The position numbers were made by a program, and so were the translations under genes. A DNA stretch of 64,000 bases from Haliclystus octoradiatus (taxonomy: Eukaryota; Cnidaria; Staurozoa; Stauromedusae; Haliclystidae): assembly GCA_916610825.1 (NCBI GenBank), contig OU744451.1, positions 15,053,905-15,117,904 on the forward strand. Reading direction: 5' to 3'. This document shows positions 12,901-50,200 of the stretch, in pieces. Every line of letters starts with the position of its first letter. Position 1 is the first letter of the stretch. The notes below the pieces were generated by a model. That model made no database searches, was not told where the DNA came from, and worked only from the letters and a program-made list of their open reading frames with translations.

Positions 12901-15900
12901 GCAATTGGGGTCTGTGGGGTTCATATACAGTTTGTACAAAGACTTGTGGTGGTGGAAGCCAATTAAGAACAAGATTGTGCAACAATCCAGCACCAACAAT
13001 ACCAGGCGGCAATCCATGTTTTGGAATATCATCACAATCTCAGATTTGTTCAATTAGTGCATGTCCAGGTATTCTATCATTTGTATTACCGTTAGAACTT
13101 CAATCTCCATTACTATACTAAATCAAACATTAATGACAATCCAAGTAATCACACGATGGCAGCTCCTCATTGAATCATAATCATAATTATAATAGTATAG
13201 CAAGTGCATGTGACATCAATAATCATTGCAGCTGTACATGTAGCATCCATTAAAGTGGTTTAATACTAATCAAATCAACTATTGAAAATACGAAGCTTTG
13301 TACAAGAACATTGTATAGTTGCATATTAACAACATGCTGATAGCTTTGATTTAATCGCATTTTTCTTGATTGGTAGGTAATCTTTGAGAAAATCACATGC
13401 TACAGTATTACGTAGCAGTAAAAGCTTAAATTACGATGAAGATGTTTTGGTAAATAAAGTATAATACACTACCAACACTAAAACGATTAAAATGCCATGA
13501 AAGTGTTGTGAAAATAACATGAAAATATAGAGAAGTGAAAACCACTAATTTTGTTGACAATAAAGTTTGAAAATCATGAAAACATCCATATTCACGATAT
13601 TAAAATGTGAATATGCCACGAAAATGTCATTGAAACGCCACGAAATTTCACACTTTTTCTCATTGTTTTGGTGTCAGTATAGTAATATGTATTAATCCCA
13701 TTGGAGAATAGTGCAGTTGCTGCATAGTGCACAGTTATGTTTTCCAGTAATATAGTTTTGGCCATTTGTGCATAAACAATATTCTAAGTTGTTCTCAATA
13801 ACTTCATTTCTTTCAGTCGTTAATGTTGCCAATTGGAGTCAATGGGGTCGATATTCAACTTGCACAAAGACGTGCGGAGAAGGATCACAGATTCGATCAA
13901 GATCATGTACTAATCCACCTCCATCACCTGGAGGTCAAACATGCCCAGGTTCACCAATCCAATCACAGATTTGCGGTCTTGCTTTATGCCCAGGTACAAT
14001 CACCATGACCATTACATCACTATGCATTAATCTGTATTATCACATCACTATGCATAAATATGTAATATAATATCACATCATATTCATTGTAGAGCATTGT
14101 AGATGCGTTGGAGATAATTCATTGGGGGTGGCTCCAAAGGGAAACAACTCGACATAATTATGTTTTAGGTTTGAATCAGTCATTTTGAACACAAGGTGTG
14201 ATGAAAGAGACTGTAGAAATTGTAACATTCAAAATTGATTTTGTAATCAACTGCAATACCATTAGACTGTAGAAAAAGACCAAATTTTATTTTACAGATT
14301 TCCATGGGAATTTTCCCCCTTAACTGCTAGCCCTAAATGAACATTCGCTGAACATGAATTTGTATTACTAATGTGCTTCTAATAGAGTTTCTATACATGA
14401 GAAACAACATGATTATTCGGTATTCGGTTTTTTAACTTTCTGTCAACTAATCCAATTCAGATTTCCTTTTTCATCTCTCATTCCTGCTCTGCATTTTTGA
14501 AATTATATCATTGCTCTCAGCAATCAAAATTGACGAAGTCATCGTTAATTTCTGAGTTATCAAATATAATGCATCATTTTAGATCATGGAAATTGGGCAC
14601 GTTGGGGTTCATTTTCAATCTGTACAAAGACATGTGGAGAGGGAACACAGACCCGAACAAGACTTTGTAATAATCCAGCACCATCCCCTGGCGGAAATCC
14701 ATGCTTTGGATTAGGCACACAGTCACAACTTTGTGGATCCGGTCTATGTGCAGGTATAGTAGATTTTGATCAGAATGTTGTATCATGGTATTACGAAATT
14801 CCCACTTCACAAATGAGATTAAGCTATTGTCAAATTATATACATGTTAAAATGTGTCAATGAATTTCAAGCGACCAAGTTACGCTGACAATGGATTGCAC
14901 CATTCCATGGAATATCATTATAACATGAATATCTGACAGCCAAATTAAAAATTGTCAAGACCTTGTTTCATCCATAACAGTGAGGTGGTCCAACTTATGG
15001 AAATACTGCAAAAGTAAAATGCTATCATCACTGGCTTACAACTCTATGATATTTTATGTGTGCTAGTAAGGAATGGTTTAAACCTTCCTTTCATCTTTCT
15101 ATTTTCTATCAGATCACGGCAACTGGGGTCTATGGAGTAGTTTTACATTATGTACTAGATCATGTGGTGGTGGAATACGAACACGGACAAGACTGTGCAA
15201 TAATCCAGCACCGTCACCTGGAGGAAATCCATGTGCTGGTGTTGGAACTAACACAGAAGTGTGCGGCCTTGTCATCTGTGAATCACGAGGTATGTTTGCT
15301 TGCAATTTTTCTATAACAAATATGAAAGAAATTCATAAAGTTAAAGTCCACAGGAGTCACATATTATATGTTCACGGTTTATATTTGCATTTCTTTCACA
15401 GCCCAAACAATTGCACAAGCGCAACAAATAGTAGAAAGCTTTCTACTTCAGTATTACAGAACAACATTTCCAGGAATTGCTATACCAGGTCAGTAGAAAT
15501 TCTTAATCATAAGGTTATTCTCTCTCCAGACCAACTATGTAAGTTTCATGAAAAAGGGTCTGGTTAGAAGAAATATGAAAAATGATGTTCACAGATTATC
15601 CAACAAAAGGGTTCTCATTTCTCAAATAGACGAAGACCACATAATTATTGTCAGTTGATGATTCCTCTGTAGTAGTTAAAGATAATTATATGTTTGTGTT
15701 TTTTAGCTAAATATACTCAAGCAGTGTTTTCGATTCAACAATCCGTTGCACAAGAAGTTGTTAGTTCTGATCCAAATGTAATTGCCAAGACACCACAACA
15801 GAGATTGACTGATCTACAGGCATTGCTTGATGCTGCTGTGAAAGGAAACAGTATTGATTTTGCAAGGTCAATTTTTGCAAGGACAATGTACACTTTTGTA

Positions 15901-18900
15901 CAGGTGAGGATCTTTGTAAGAAAAACTAAACAGAATTTATGACTGGTCCTATGTAAATGTAGGTTGTTTTAAAGAGCCAATTGTAAATCAAGGAATTCAA
16001 CCTGATTCCAAATAATGCCCAGTAGGCCTACAATAGTATACGAATACCGTTTCAACACCCTAGTGTTATTCACCACGATGGGAAAACAAAATCAAATCAA
16101 ACATCACGGTGCGAGTAAAGATAGTAGCATTTAACTTGTGTTTATTATCTCTGCAGACGCAACTTGATCAAGGATTTTCAATGACTACCATTGACAATGC
16201 TGCAGCACAATTCATGGTTCAAATTAAAGGGCATCTTGGTACAGCAGCATTTAACACGTTGATAAATGTGTTAGGTGATGTCACATTGATGTTTGTTGTT
16301 GATACAACTGGCAGTATGCGTGAAGAGATTATTGCTGCTAGAGCTATAGCACTGCAAATCATCAATGAACCAAGACAAAGATCAGTAGACTACATTCTTT
16401 CTCCATACAATGATCCACGTAAGTCCAACAGCTATTTGTACATTTTTAAACAGCAAACTATATGCAGTCTTTAGCACACATGGCTTGTAGTACTCTAGAG
16501 ATTTACCTCCAATTAATTCGATTAGAGAACGTGATTCACCAAACATCAATTGAAGTATTAATATTTCTCGAAATAAATTATTTTCAAAAACAAAACAAAA
16601 CAAATAATGTTTTTCTGTAAAACACTGTAGAAAGAACAACTGGTATCCATAATTATCAATTGGTCTTTTATCATTGGCTGAAACATCGAAATCTCTTATT
16701 ATTTCAGTAACTGGCCCTGTCACAACTTACACCACAGCACAGAAGACAGAATTTGTAAATGCTGTTGGAAATTTACCATCGCATGGCGGGTTTGATTGCA
16801 AGGAATTGGCATTTAAAGGAATGATGGATGCATTAGATGCTGGGCCAAAATTCCAGTCTCCAATGTACGTCTTTACCGATGCAAATGCTAAAGATAACAC
16901 AGCTGAAACAATGCGTAACTTGAAAGCTATTGCCCAGGCCAGTGGTGCAAGGATCAACTTCTTTATCGAAGACAGAGTGTGCGGTACATCAAAATATGAC
17001 GAATATCACGAAGTAGCTCAATTTACATCAGGACAAGTTTTACCTCTTCTAGCATCCCAAGATTTGCAGAATTATACTCTTGCCGTTCGTACTAGTCTGT
17101 TAACTGATGCAAGTATTGGGTCAGGAGCTAGTGGCTCGACTGCCAGTAAGAAAAGGCGTAAGAGGCGTGGCACTGATGCAGATGTATTTCCTATTACAGT
17201 CGACGATGAACTTTCAGCAATTATCATTATAGCAACAATGAGACGACAAGATCAAGGCAGAAACGTCGTTTTAAGATCACCAAAAGGAGATAAAGTCGCA
17301 CCTAAATCAACTACAGCATATTCAATAATGTATCAAATTGATTCACCAGCGTTTGGGAAGTATGAATTGGATTTTAGGGCTGTCATAGGCGATCATTCTT
17401 ACAGAGCTGAGGCAATAGCAAAGCAAGCAGTTGATTTTTCAATTACATTTGAATATCAGCTATCAAGTAACACAGAAGCATTTCCAATCCAACACCCAAG
17501 AAAAGGTAAGCAAAACATAGTGCATTTCCAATACTTCAAAAATAATTGCATGATTCCTAGCTTTATCTACGTTGTGTACATCGACGTGCATAGCATGACT
17601 ATATAGCGTCGATATTTGAAAAATGAGGTAGCAATCTAGCTATTTTATTGAATTTTTGAGATTAAATTACAGCTTCAATTCTTCTTCAATTTAGCACTGT
17701 TTCGTGGACGTTAGGGACTTTCAAGATGGAGTGTTAGTTTTCCATTTGATGACATTTGTTACATATTTTCTTTGTGATTAAGTTATTCAGACACGAGTTT
17801 AATTCATTGGAAGGAATTGTAGTAGAGCTGATTTGGGCAAAAGTTTTTACATTTCTCCTTCAATCTAAGTCAAGATTGTGATTGAACAATATAGCCATTT
17901 ATACAAAGCAGTGAATCAAATAGATCTATTTCATTGCATCCAAAGGTATATCCAGCATCAACCCAATTATTTCTGAATAACGCTAACCTTGTTCCAAATG
18001 TAAAAGCAATGAATAATCCCCAATGTTCTTCACATGTACTTTACAATTTGGATCGAATCAATCAGTTTATCCGATGTTACCACTGATGAATATACTAATT
18101 AAGAACAGCAGGCAAAAATTTAAAAGCCAAATTATGTCAAGTAGATGAATGATTACTATTTTGATTCTTCGTTTTAACAATGAATTTTAGATTTATATTT
18201 CATATCATCATAGTAGCAGATATAAAGTCAATTGTGAACATTTCTAGGCCGAGTAAATTGCTTTGCATGACTCTACTCATTGCTAAATTTCTATCACAGA
18301 CCACAAGATGCGCATTCTTTTAACCTGCCAAAAGGTCTAAGCATCGGATCCTTTCAATTAATCATCTATTTTTGAATTGATTTCATTAGGTGAAGTCGCC
18401 AATGCGATTGTCCAGCTGGCTGGCGTTGATGCAATAGATCCAACATCAGTTCAATTATCATTATTAGACGAAGAGGGTGTTCCATTAGGGCGCTATCACA
18501 AAGTCAACAAGAATCAAAATGCACCAGGGTATAACGTTAGCTTTATACCACCAAATCACTCTTTTAAGTTAGCTGCCATTGGCAAGACAGTGAAAGGAAA
18601 TCGTTTTCAAAGAGATGGATACTTAATATACAGTCCTTCATTGTACATTATACGCCGTCTCTTTTTTGGTAAGAAAACACTCACTTGTGCACTTGGACAA
18701 ACAGCATCAACATCATTTCAAATTATTGGCACATCAACACGAACAGAATTTCAATTCTATTTCAAAGCAATCAGAGGAAGCATTACACCAGCACAAATTA
18801 GAAAGAAAGTGAAATCAATGAGCTTCTTGTTTGTCACATACCAAGCACCATCGGATGAAAAATACAAAGGCAAAACAGATGTAATTCAGGTTGTTGCTGA

Positions 18901-18955
18901 GGACATGGTTACTAAAGAGAAAACTGATTTAATCTTTCAGATATTGCTGGAATAA
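1..18955 (+). CDS. TSP1-repeat / von Willebrand A secreted protein (3' part of gene)
   Basis: Multi-exon gene whose 5' end lies outside the window. Coding exons: 1-154, 638-811, 1170-1346, 1641-1811, 1962-2138, 2480-2650, 2763-2939, 5136-5306, 5409-5585, 5951-6121, 6652-6828, 7182-7352, 7455-7631, 8038-8208, 8311-8487, 10347-10517, 11029-11205, 11634-11804, 12283-12459, 12895-13068, 13817-13993, 14583-14753, 15113-15289, 15402-15488, 15707-15903, 16157-16418, 16708-17505 and 18390-18955 (stop TAA). All junctions are AG/GT and the frame is continuous. Order: 23 TSP1 repeats, an alpha-helical linker, a hemicentin-type VWA domain, a basic cleavage site, a beta-rich tail. Such proteins are extracellular; a matrix or adhesion role is inferred. 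The signal peptide must lie upstream. I cannot assign a named orthologue: hemicentins carry VWA at the N-terminus and Ig domains, whereas here VWA follows the TSP1 array. Confidence 0.9.
3911..3940 (+). repeat. (GAT)10 microsatellite
   Basis: Ten perfect GAT units inside an intron of the TSP1 gene. No coding role. Confidence 0.95.
4062..4893. mobile_element. Foldback element with about 370-bp inverted arms
   Basis: The left arm (about 4062-4431) reads as a close reverse complement of the right arm (about 4523-4893), separated by about 90 bp. The outer ends are CAAGATATTATAATAGAACC and its complement. The right arm contains a small open frame, ATG 4650 to TAA 4781 (43 codons, starting MAEAIKIFGNDPYWVN), followed by a GGTAAG donor-like sequence; the left arm carries a decayed mirror copy on the other strand. 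The frame vaguely resembles the N-terminus of animal PIF/Harbinger transposases, which I cannot confirm. No clear target-site duplication was found. Confidence 0.75.
6189..6596 (-). mobile_element. tRNA-derived SINE with 10-bp target-site duplication
   Basis: A 408-bp insertion in the intron between the TSP1 exons at 5951-6121 and 6652-6828, flanked on both sides by the same 10 bp, AAGTCCACGT (6179-6188 and 6597-6606). Paralogous introns of the array lack it. On the minus strand it contains a tRNA-like promoter: an A-box-like TTAGATGGCAGAGC (6539-6526) and a B box GGTTCAAATC (6488-6479) at near-tRNA spacing. This marks a SINE moved by LINE machinery. The open frame at 6204-6449 on the plus strand is chance. 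Confidence 0.8.
6855..8566 (+). repeat. Recent tandem duplication, 856-bp period, of a TSP1 exon pair
   Basis: The sequence from about 6855 repeats with a period of exactly 856 bp: the marker CTAAAGCCTTTACAG begins at 6855, 7711 and 8567. Exons 7182-7352 and 8038-8208, exons 7455-7631 and 8311-8487, and the introns between them are nearly identical, so the copies are young or have been homogenised by gene conversion. Older copies of the same unit flank it (5136-5585, 5951-6828, 10347-11205). Confidence 0.92.
8488..10346 (+). other. Intron between TSP1 exons 15 and 16
   Basis: About 1.9 kb of AT-rich sequence. Apart from the palindrome at 9603-9660 I see no gene, RNA or recognisable element. 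The last 25 bases before the acceptor (AATGCTTTCTCCGTATTATAG) are shared with the acceptors at 7181 and 8037, showing common origin of these exons. Confidence 0.65.
9603..9660. repeat. 58-bp near-perfect palindrome
   Basis: The segment reads almost the same on both strands, centred on GCACGTGTGC. Each half also contains a smaller palindrome (GTATAGGTCTATAC on the left, ATAGAGCTAT on the right). It could extrude as a cruciform or be a tiny MITE; it is GC-richer than the surrounding intron. Confidence 0.85.
13461..13690. mobile_element. Possible short MITE
   Basis: Approximate inverted termini (ACTACCAACACTAAAAC at the left, complement of GTTTTGGTGTCAGTATAGT at the right) enclose AT-rich sequence with repeated ATGCCACGAAAATG-like words. 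The terminal match is imperfect and no duplication is clear, so this is tentative. Confidence 0.35.
15402..17505 (+). CDS. Linker and hemicentin-like VWA domain exons
   Basis: Four exons of the TSP1/VWA gene. 15402-15488 and 15707-15903 encode a Gln/Ala-rich, probably helical linker. 16157-16418 carries the start of a VWA domain with the metal-site motif Asp-Thr-Thr-Gly-Ser-Met after a hydrophobic strand (FVV). 16708-17505 continues with GPVT, a Gly-Gly-Phe-Asp-Cys segment and the strand YVFTDA. This order (D-x-T-G-S-M, then GPVT, GG-D-C, YVFTDA) is typical of hemicentin VWA domains, which bind ligand through a divalent metal ion. After the VWA domain a Gly/Ser-rich linker leads to a KKRRKRR cluster (about 17149-17169), a good proprotein-convertase site. 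An open frame continues past the donor at 17506 to a stop at 17604 but is intronic by the match to the next exon phase. Confidence 0.85.
18390..18955 (+). CDS. Terminal exon of the TSP1/VWA gene
   Basis: Phase-1 acceptor TTAG at 18386-18389, stop TAA at 18953-18955. It encodes about 188 residues rich in predicted beta strands with few cysteines and no transmembrane segment, so the protein probably ends as a soluble secreted chain. I do not recognise a named domain. It may form the end of the beta-sandwich module that begins after the basic cluster in the previous exon, as in VWA proteins followed by Ig-like modules; that is inference. Confidence 0.8.
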
Positions 18956-18956
18956 A
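18951..18956 (+). promoter_or_regulatory. AATAAA overlapping the stop codon of the TSP1/VWA gene
   Basis: AATAAA spans the TAA stop. If used, it would give an unusually short 3' UTR. It is the only canonical hexamer I see close to the stop on this strand. Confidence 0.35.
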
Positions 18957-19235
18957 TATGCTGATAACACTTGATAGAACTGACAACGCTACTAGATCAT
19001 TAGCTAATACCATACTGACATATTTTAATAATTGTGTGACATTATAATCATTTTTTAGGCACTTCGATAATACATAATCGCCCTGATGAGATATGGATGC
19101 GTTAGATTCTCTAATTATAAAAACATTGTAACTTGTGCGAAGATTGTTTGAAAAATCTGCCATTTTTGTGTTGTGGTAGACAATTCATCTATTTGTATAT
19201 TCACATTTCACAAATTCATAAATGTTATTTTGATA

Positions 19236-19241
19236 TTTATT
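19236..19241 (-). promoter_or_regulatory. Polyadenylation signal of PRMT7
   Basis: AATAAA on the minus strand, 45 nt after the PRMT7 stop codon, a normal place for a poly(A) signal. The two convergent genes end within about 330 bp of each other. Confidence 0.6.
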
Positions 19242-19286
19242 TGTATCGTTTATGCCTATTTCGTCTTCCCACGTATAATGATACCA

Positions 19287-46197
<26,911 letters not shown>

Positions 46198-46309
46198 CTT
46201 TTAGCCAATTTTACTATAAATATGATTTGATAGACAACACAATAACACATCAAGTAATTTTCTAACATAAATGTGAACACAACGGACAATATTCGCGCTA
46301 ATTTGCTAG

Positions 46310-46535
46310 GAGCTGTTCATGTCCTATATCGACACACAGTGAAGCACCAAACACATACCTTTGCTAAATATTCCACATTCCCATCCAATTCGCATTTTGA
46401 GAATAGTATTGTAATGTATAAGAATTTAGAATAAGATCGTAGGAATTTAGTGTTGCATTTTCCTGGTCTTATGTCCCATTTCTATGACCATGTATTTTAT
46501 CCTTGTAACACTTTAAAGTACTTTTTAATGTACGC
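46310..46535. repeat. Dispersed repeat, copy 1 (shared with 51025-51250)
   Basis: Shares an ordered series of blocks with 51025-51250: TATCGACACAC, CCAAACAC, TTTGAGAATAG, GTAAGAATTTAG-like, CCCATTTCTATGACCAT and TTTATTCTTGTAA-like. Lies 113 bp upstream of the PRMT7 start codon. Confidence 0.7.
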
Positions 46536-47177
46536 CAAGAGCCATCGCAGCCTATATCATTTGAGCATTATTATTGAAGTCAGACAGGAAAAGAAAACTA
46601 CGTGCAGCCGCCTGTTAGTAGCGATGTCAATGGCTAGAGTCAATAATATTTCCGGCGATTTTTCCCGACAAAGTTTTTTAATCATCCATAACAAACTGGT
46701 TTCTAGATATTTTTATAAAGTATTAAACAAGTATCGTGTTGATAGGTAATCACATCGATATATGATGAAAAATTAGCACATTAATTTTCGTGATAAAATT
46801 AGCACATTAGTTTTCGTGAGAATTATAGTACAATTCTGATTAGGTATGTAGCTGTAGGCAAGGCTGTTTGGCCACAGGCTCTCCACAGGGACGGTTTGGC
46901 CATTGCTCTCAAAACCAATATGTTTGAAGAAACATTCAGCATATTTGATACCATAGTAAAATCAACCGCATGTCCTACATACCTATTAAAAAATATGGAA
47001 TAAAATGTGTCCAGTTTTCCTGCTTGCTCCTATCCCAGTTTCGTTTCCCTTCTGATTTGTTTGAGATGGTTTGAGTAGAGTCCCACTTTTGGAATAAAAA
47101 GTCAGACATGCGCATTCTTTTCTATGTTGTTGTCTGTCGTTTTGTGACAGCCTCGTTTGAGAATCCACGCGCCATTC

Positions 47178-47188
47178 AATATGGCGAC
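47178..47188 (+). promoter_or_regulatory. YY1-type motif near the CPSF1 start
   Basis: AATATGGCGAC matches the YY1 consensus AAnATGGCGnC exactly and lies 94 bp before the CPSF1 ATG, a usual place just downstream of the transcription start of housekeeping genes. It sits in a small palindrome, CGCCATTCAATATGGCG (47170-47186), so a core site is presented on both strands. Confidence 0.5.
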
Positions 47189-47281
47189 TTGAAGACAAAA
47201 TTGACTATGTTCGATGTTATGATAATTTATACTTCATTTTTGAACAGTTGCAAGTTTGCATTTCTAAATTAACTTTACGTA

Positions 47282-50200
47282 ATGTACTCTATACTAAAAG
47301 AGCTTCATTCTCCTACAGTTGTGGAGTTTTGTTGCTACTGTAACTTCTTTTCAAGCAAAAAGAAGTCACTGGTTGTTGCGGGATCATCGTACATTAGAAT
47401 ATACCGACAACTAAATGGAACTTTGGTAAGGAAATGTCCTAGTGTAACCCTTCCCACTGTTCCCAGCAAAGACATGCCAGAGATATAGTCAGACAACTGG
47501 CCTTTCTTTGTGCAGCTTTAACGCTTCTGGTATACTAGGTTCATTGACTGACTAAACAATAACAATGGATAGGCTTAGGCTAGGCTAAGACTCTTCCCTC
47601 TTGATAGCCATCCTAACAGAACAGTGATGTCGATGTGTAGGAGTTTTACCAGTCTGCAGAGTATCCCCGAGGTAATATTTCAAGCATCTCGAGCCGTCCG
47701 AAAAACTTTTTTACACAAACTTTATCCTGCTATACTTCTATTAATCTATCGCGGTGGATATTGTTCCGGCTGCCGGAAAGCTGTCCTCAAAAGATAATGT
47801 TCCGTGCGTCCTTTGCGCATGCGTTTGTAGATAGTAAACATGATTGTGTCGATCGATCCAAATTAAATCTTAAATAGTTTGTAAAATTCATAGCTAAGCA
47901 CCGACATCGTAGATTGGATCGACTGTTTGGAATAGATATAAAACAGAAACGATATTCACCATATCTATGCATTAATCATTTTATTCTGTGTTTGATTTAT
48001 AAAAGCTTTTCAGCGATGCGACCCAGCGTTTTCAATATTTTAGTGTCGTGACATTTATTTGGCGTTCGAAGGTTTCAGGGAATATTTATGTAGCCTAACA
48101 ATATTTCAAAACAATTTTACTTTGGTGATTTGTAATAATATAGGATAATTACTTATTTGTCATTTATTTATCCTGTAACTGATGCTATATGCCTACCAAT
48201 TCTGATTTTGTCGTATACCAAAAGTCGAAACTCTGAAACTCTAAACCGAGATCGTTTGCTTTTTCTATAAGTTTGGAAGAACGGTTTGGTTTGGCATCTA
48301 GCGTCGTGAATCCCTCATATAAAATGCTTCAACATCTAGCACTTTAAATTTAAATTATTTTATATTCCATTACTAAATTGATGAACAGAATTGTTATTAA
48401 CGTGATCGAGGAACAGGACCGTCCGTCGCCATTGCATCTTGAACGAATGTGAGAAAGAACGGTTTGGTTTGGCATCTAGCGTCGTGAATCCCTCATATAA
48501 AATGCTTCAACATCTAGCACTTTAAATTTAAATTATTTTATATTCCATTACTAAATTGATGAACAGAATTGTTATTAACGTGATCGAGGAACAGGACCGT
48601 CCGTCGCCATTGCATCTTGAACGAATGTGAGAGATATGCAAACAACACAATCAATACGCATGCGCAAGAGACGCACGAAACATTATCTCTAGTACTCAGG
48701 ATTCCGGCTGCCGGAACATTATCCACTTCGTTAATCTATAGGATATCGATTTCTCTCCAGCTGGGCACTGCCTACTGAGAAGGCATAATCAGTTAAATCG
48801 CCCTGCAGGCTAATATTCTGTGGCCGACCACTAAGATCCTGTCAAAAAGCGCCTTTTCTAAAAATTAGATAGCCTAGTGTACACTCTGGCTGAAAAGATT
48901 GTCCCTTCCATGCCGCAAATCTATCTAGTATATTCTCTTAAAGGAGCAAAAATGACCGGCAGGCGCTACGCACTTAGGATCACGTGCATGTTTATTGTTT
49001 ATAGCACAATGTTTATTGTTGACATGAATTTATTACAAATTAGACGTGCGTATAACAATAGTTTCAAAGCGAGACGGTTGAATTACGCTAAGCATAAATT
49101 CAAATTGATCTCGCAGCGGTCGCCGGTCAATTTTGCCCCTTTAACAAAATTCGGGAAATTATATGGACAGTTTGATGGTCAGATAGTTATTGGAAATAGT
49201 CTATAATTACTCACCATAATATTCTGAGCTAATTAGAGTCAAAAATTATTTCAAAATGTTCACCGGAATTAGTTCCAGGCTCCTATTGTGAAAAAAGATA
49301 GAATTAAAAAGAGCCTGTGGACTAGTTCTAGTGCACACTTTTTGCTCTAATTAGCTAAGAATATCATGGTGAATAATTCCTGGACTATGAAAACATTGTA
49401 ACCTATGTTTATCAGGTTAATCTGAATAAATGATGATTATGAATTCAGTTTAGCCAAACAAAAGAATATTCTACAATACCTCACTGTAGGCCAGACTGAA
49501 AAGTTTGTTGTGTGCGCCTGAGATCTCAGCAGACTTTTCTACATAGGATTTCAACTAAATGTATTTAAATCTCAAACCTGCAAATTGCAATATTTTAAAT
49601 TTTTGCTGGAGGTAATGCACGTCTACAGTCTAGGAGACACTCCTAAAAGTCCCCAGTTATATATCTCGTTATTGCTATGTCAACAGAGTATAAATTTAAT
49701 AAACCATCAAGAGCATGGATCCTATGTTATCTAATAAATTTAAATAATATGCTATGCATTGCGCTTACTGAATCTGCCACTTGAAAACTTGTGAAAGCAG
49801 CAATAATTTATAATTTCGAATTTTGCGTCCATCTTATATTATTTTCTATTAAAAATTATGCTTACCAGTGAAAACATCCTCAGTGTGAGACGTCCACGTT
49901 GTAGAGTCAAGTTATAATATTACTTATTTTAAACTAATTAGTGTAAGATAATGTTTTCTGAACATTCAGTACTTTATTTTAATATAAACAAATCCAGAAT
50001 ATATTTAGAACATTTTCAATTTTATATTGCCATCAAAATATGAGAAGCTTTCAAATTAAAAGATCCATCAAAACTTGAAAACCTTTGTACTGTACTTGCA
50101 TGGTATTTGTTACCGAACCTATTCCTTTATTAACAATAAAACTATTTCATTTATCATTTTCTTCACAAGGACACCTTTAACAATATATAAACTCAAGTCC

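Larger units (their letters stand above)
1..15289 (+). repeat. Array of 23 TSP1 exons, one domain per exon
   Basis: Each exon of 171-177 bp encodes one complete TSP1 domain of 57-59 residues and is flanked by phase-1 introns, so any number can be gained or lost without frameshift. The domain pattern is W-G-x-W-G-x-[YF]-x-x-C-T-[KR]-[ST]-C-G-x-G, then R-x-R-x-C-[ND]-N-P-x-P, a Gly-Gly-x-x-C turn and a final C-G-x-x-x-C-x-G; six cysteines are kept in every copy. WxxW is the C-mannosylation motif and C-x-x-[ST]-C-G fits the O-fucosylation consensus of TSP1 domains (established knowledge). Two subtypes alternate: type A (171 bp) starts Asp-x-Gly-Asn-Trp and has GGNPC; type B (177 bp) starts with Val...Ala-Asn-Trp and mostly has GGQTC. 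The last copy (15113-15289) is divergent and ends CESR instead of CPG. Confidence 0.93.
46198..47281. promoter_or_regulatory. Shared upstream region of PRMT7 and CPSF1
   Basis: Start codons of the two genes face away from each other across 1084 bp, so promoters and 5' UTRs of both must lie here unless a 5' non-coding exon sits elsewhere. The CPSF1-proximal part (about 47000-47230) is less AT-rich and has the YY1-type motif. The PRMT7-proximal part (46310-46535) is a dispersed repeat copy. The ORFs at 46450-46749 and 46986-47198 show no family resemblance. Confidence 0.65.

Noticed and set aside
16382..16723. 113-codon minus-strand ORF
   Set aside because: Antisense to VWA exons and their intron; no conserved features.
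48877..49206. 109-codon ORF in CPSF1 intron 1
   Set aside because: No recognisable domain, its end runs into a palindromic MITE, and it lies within an intron.
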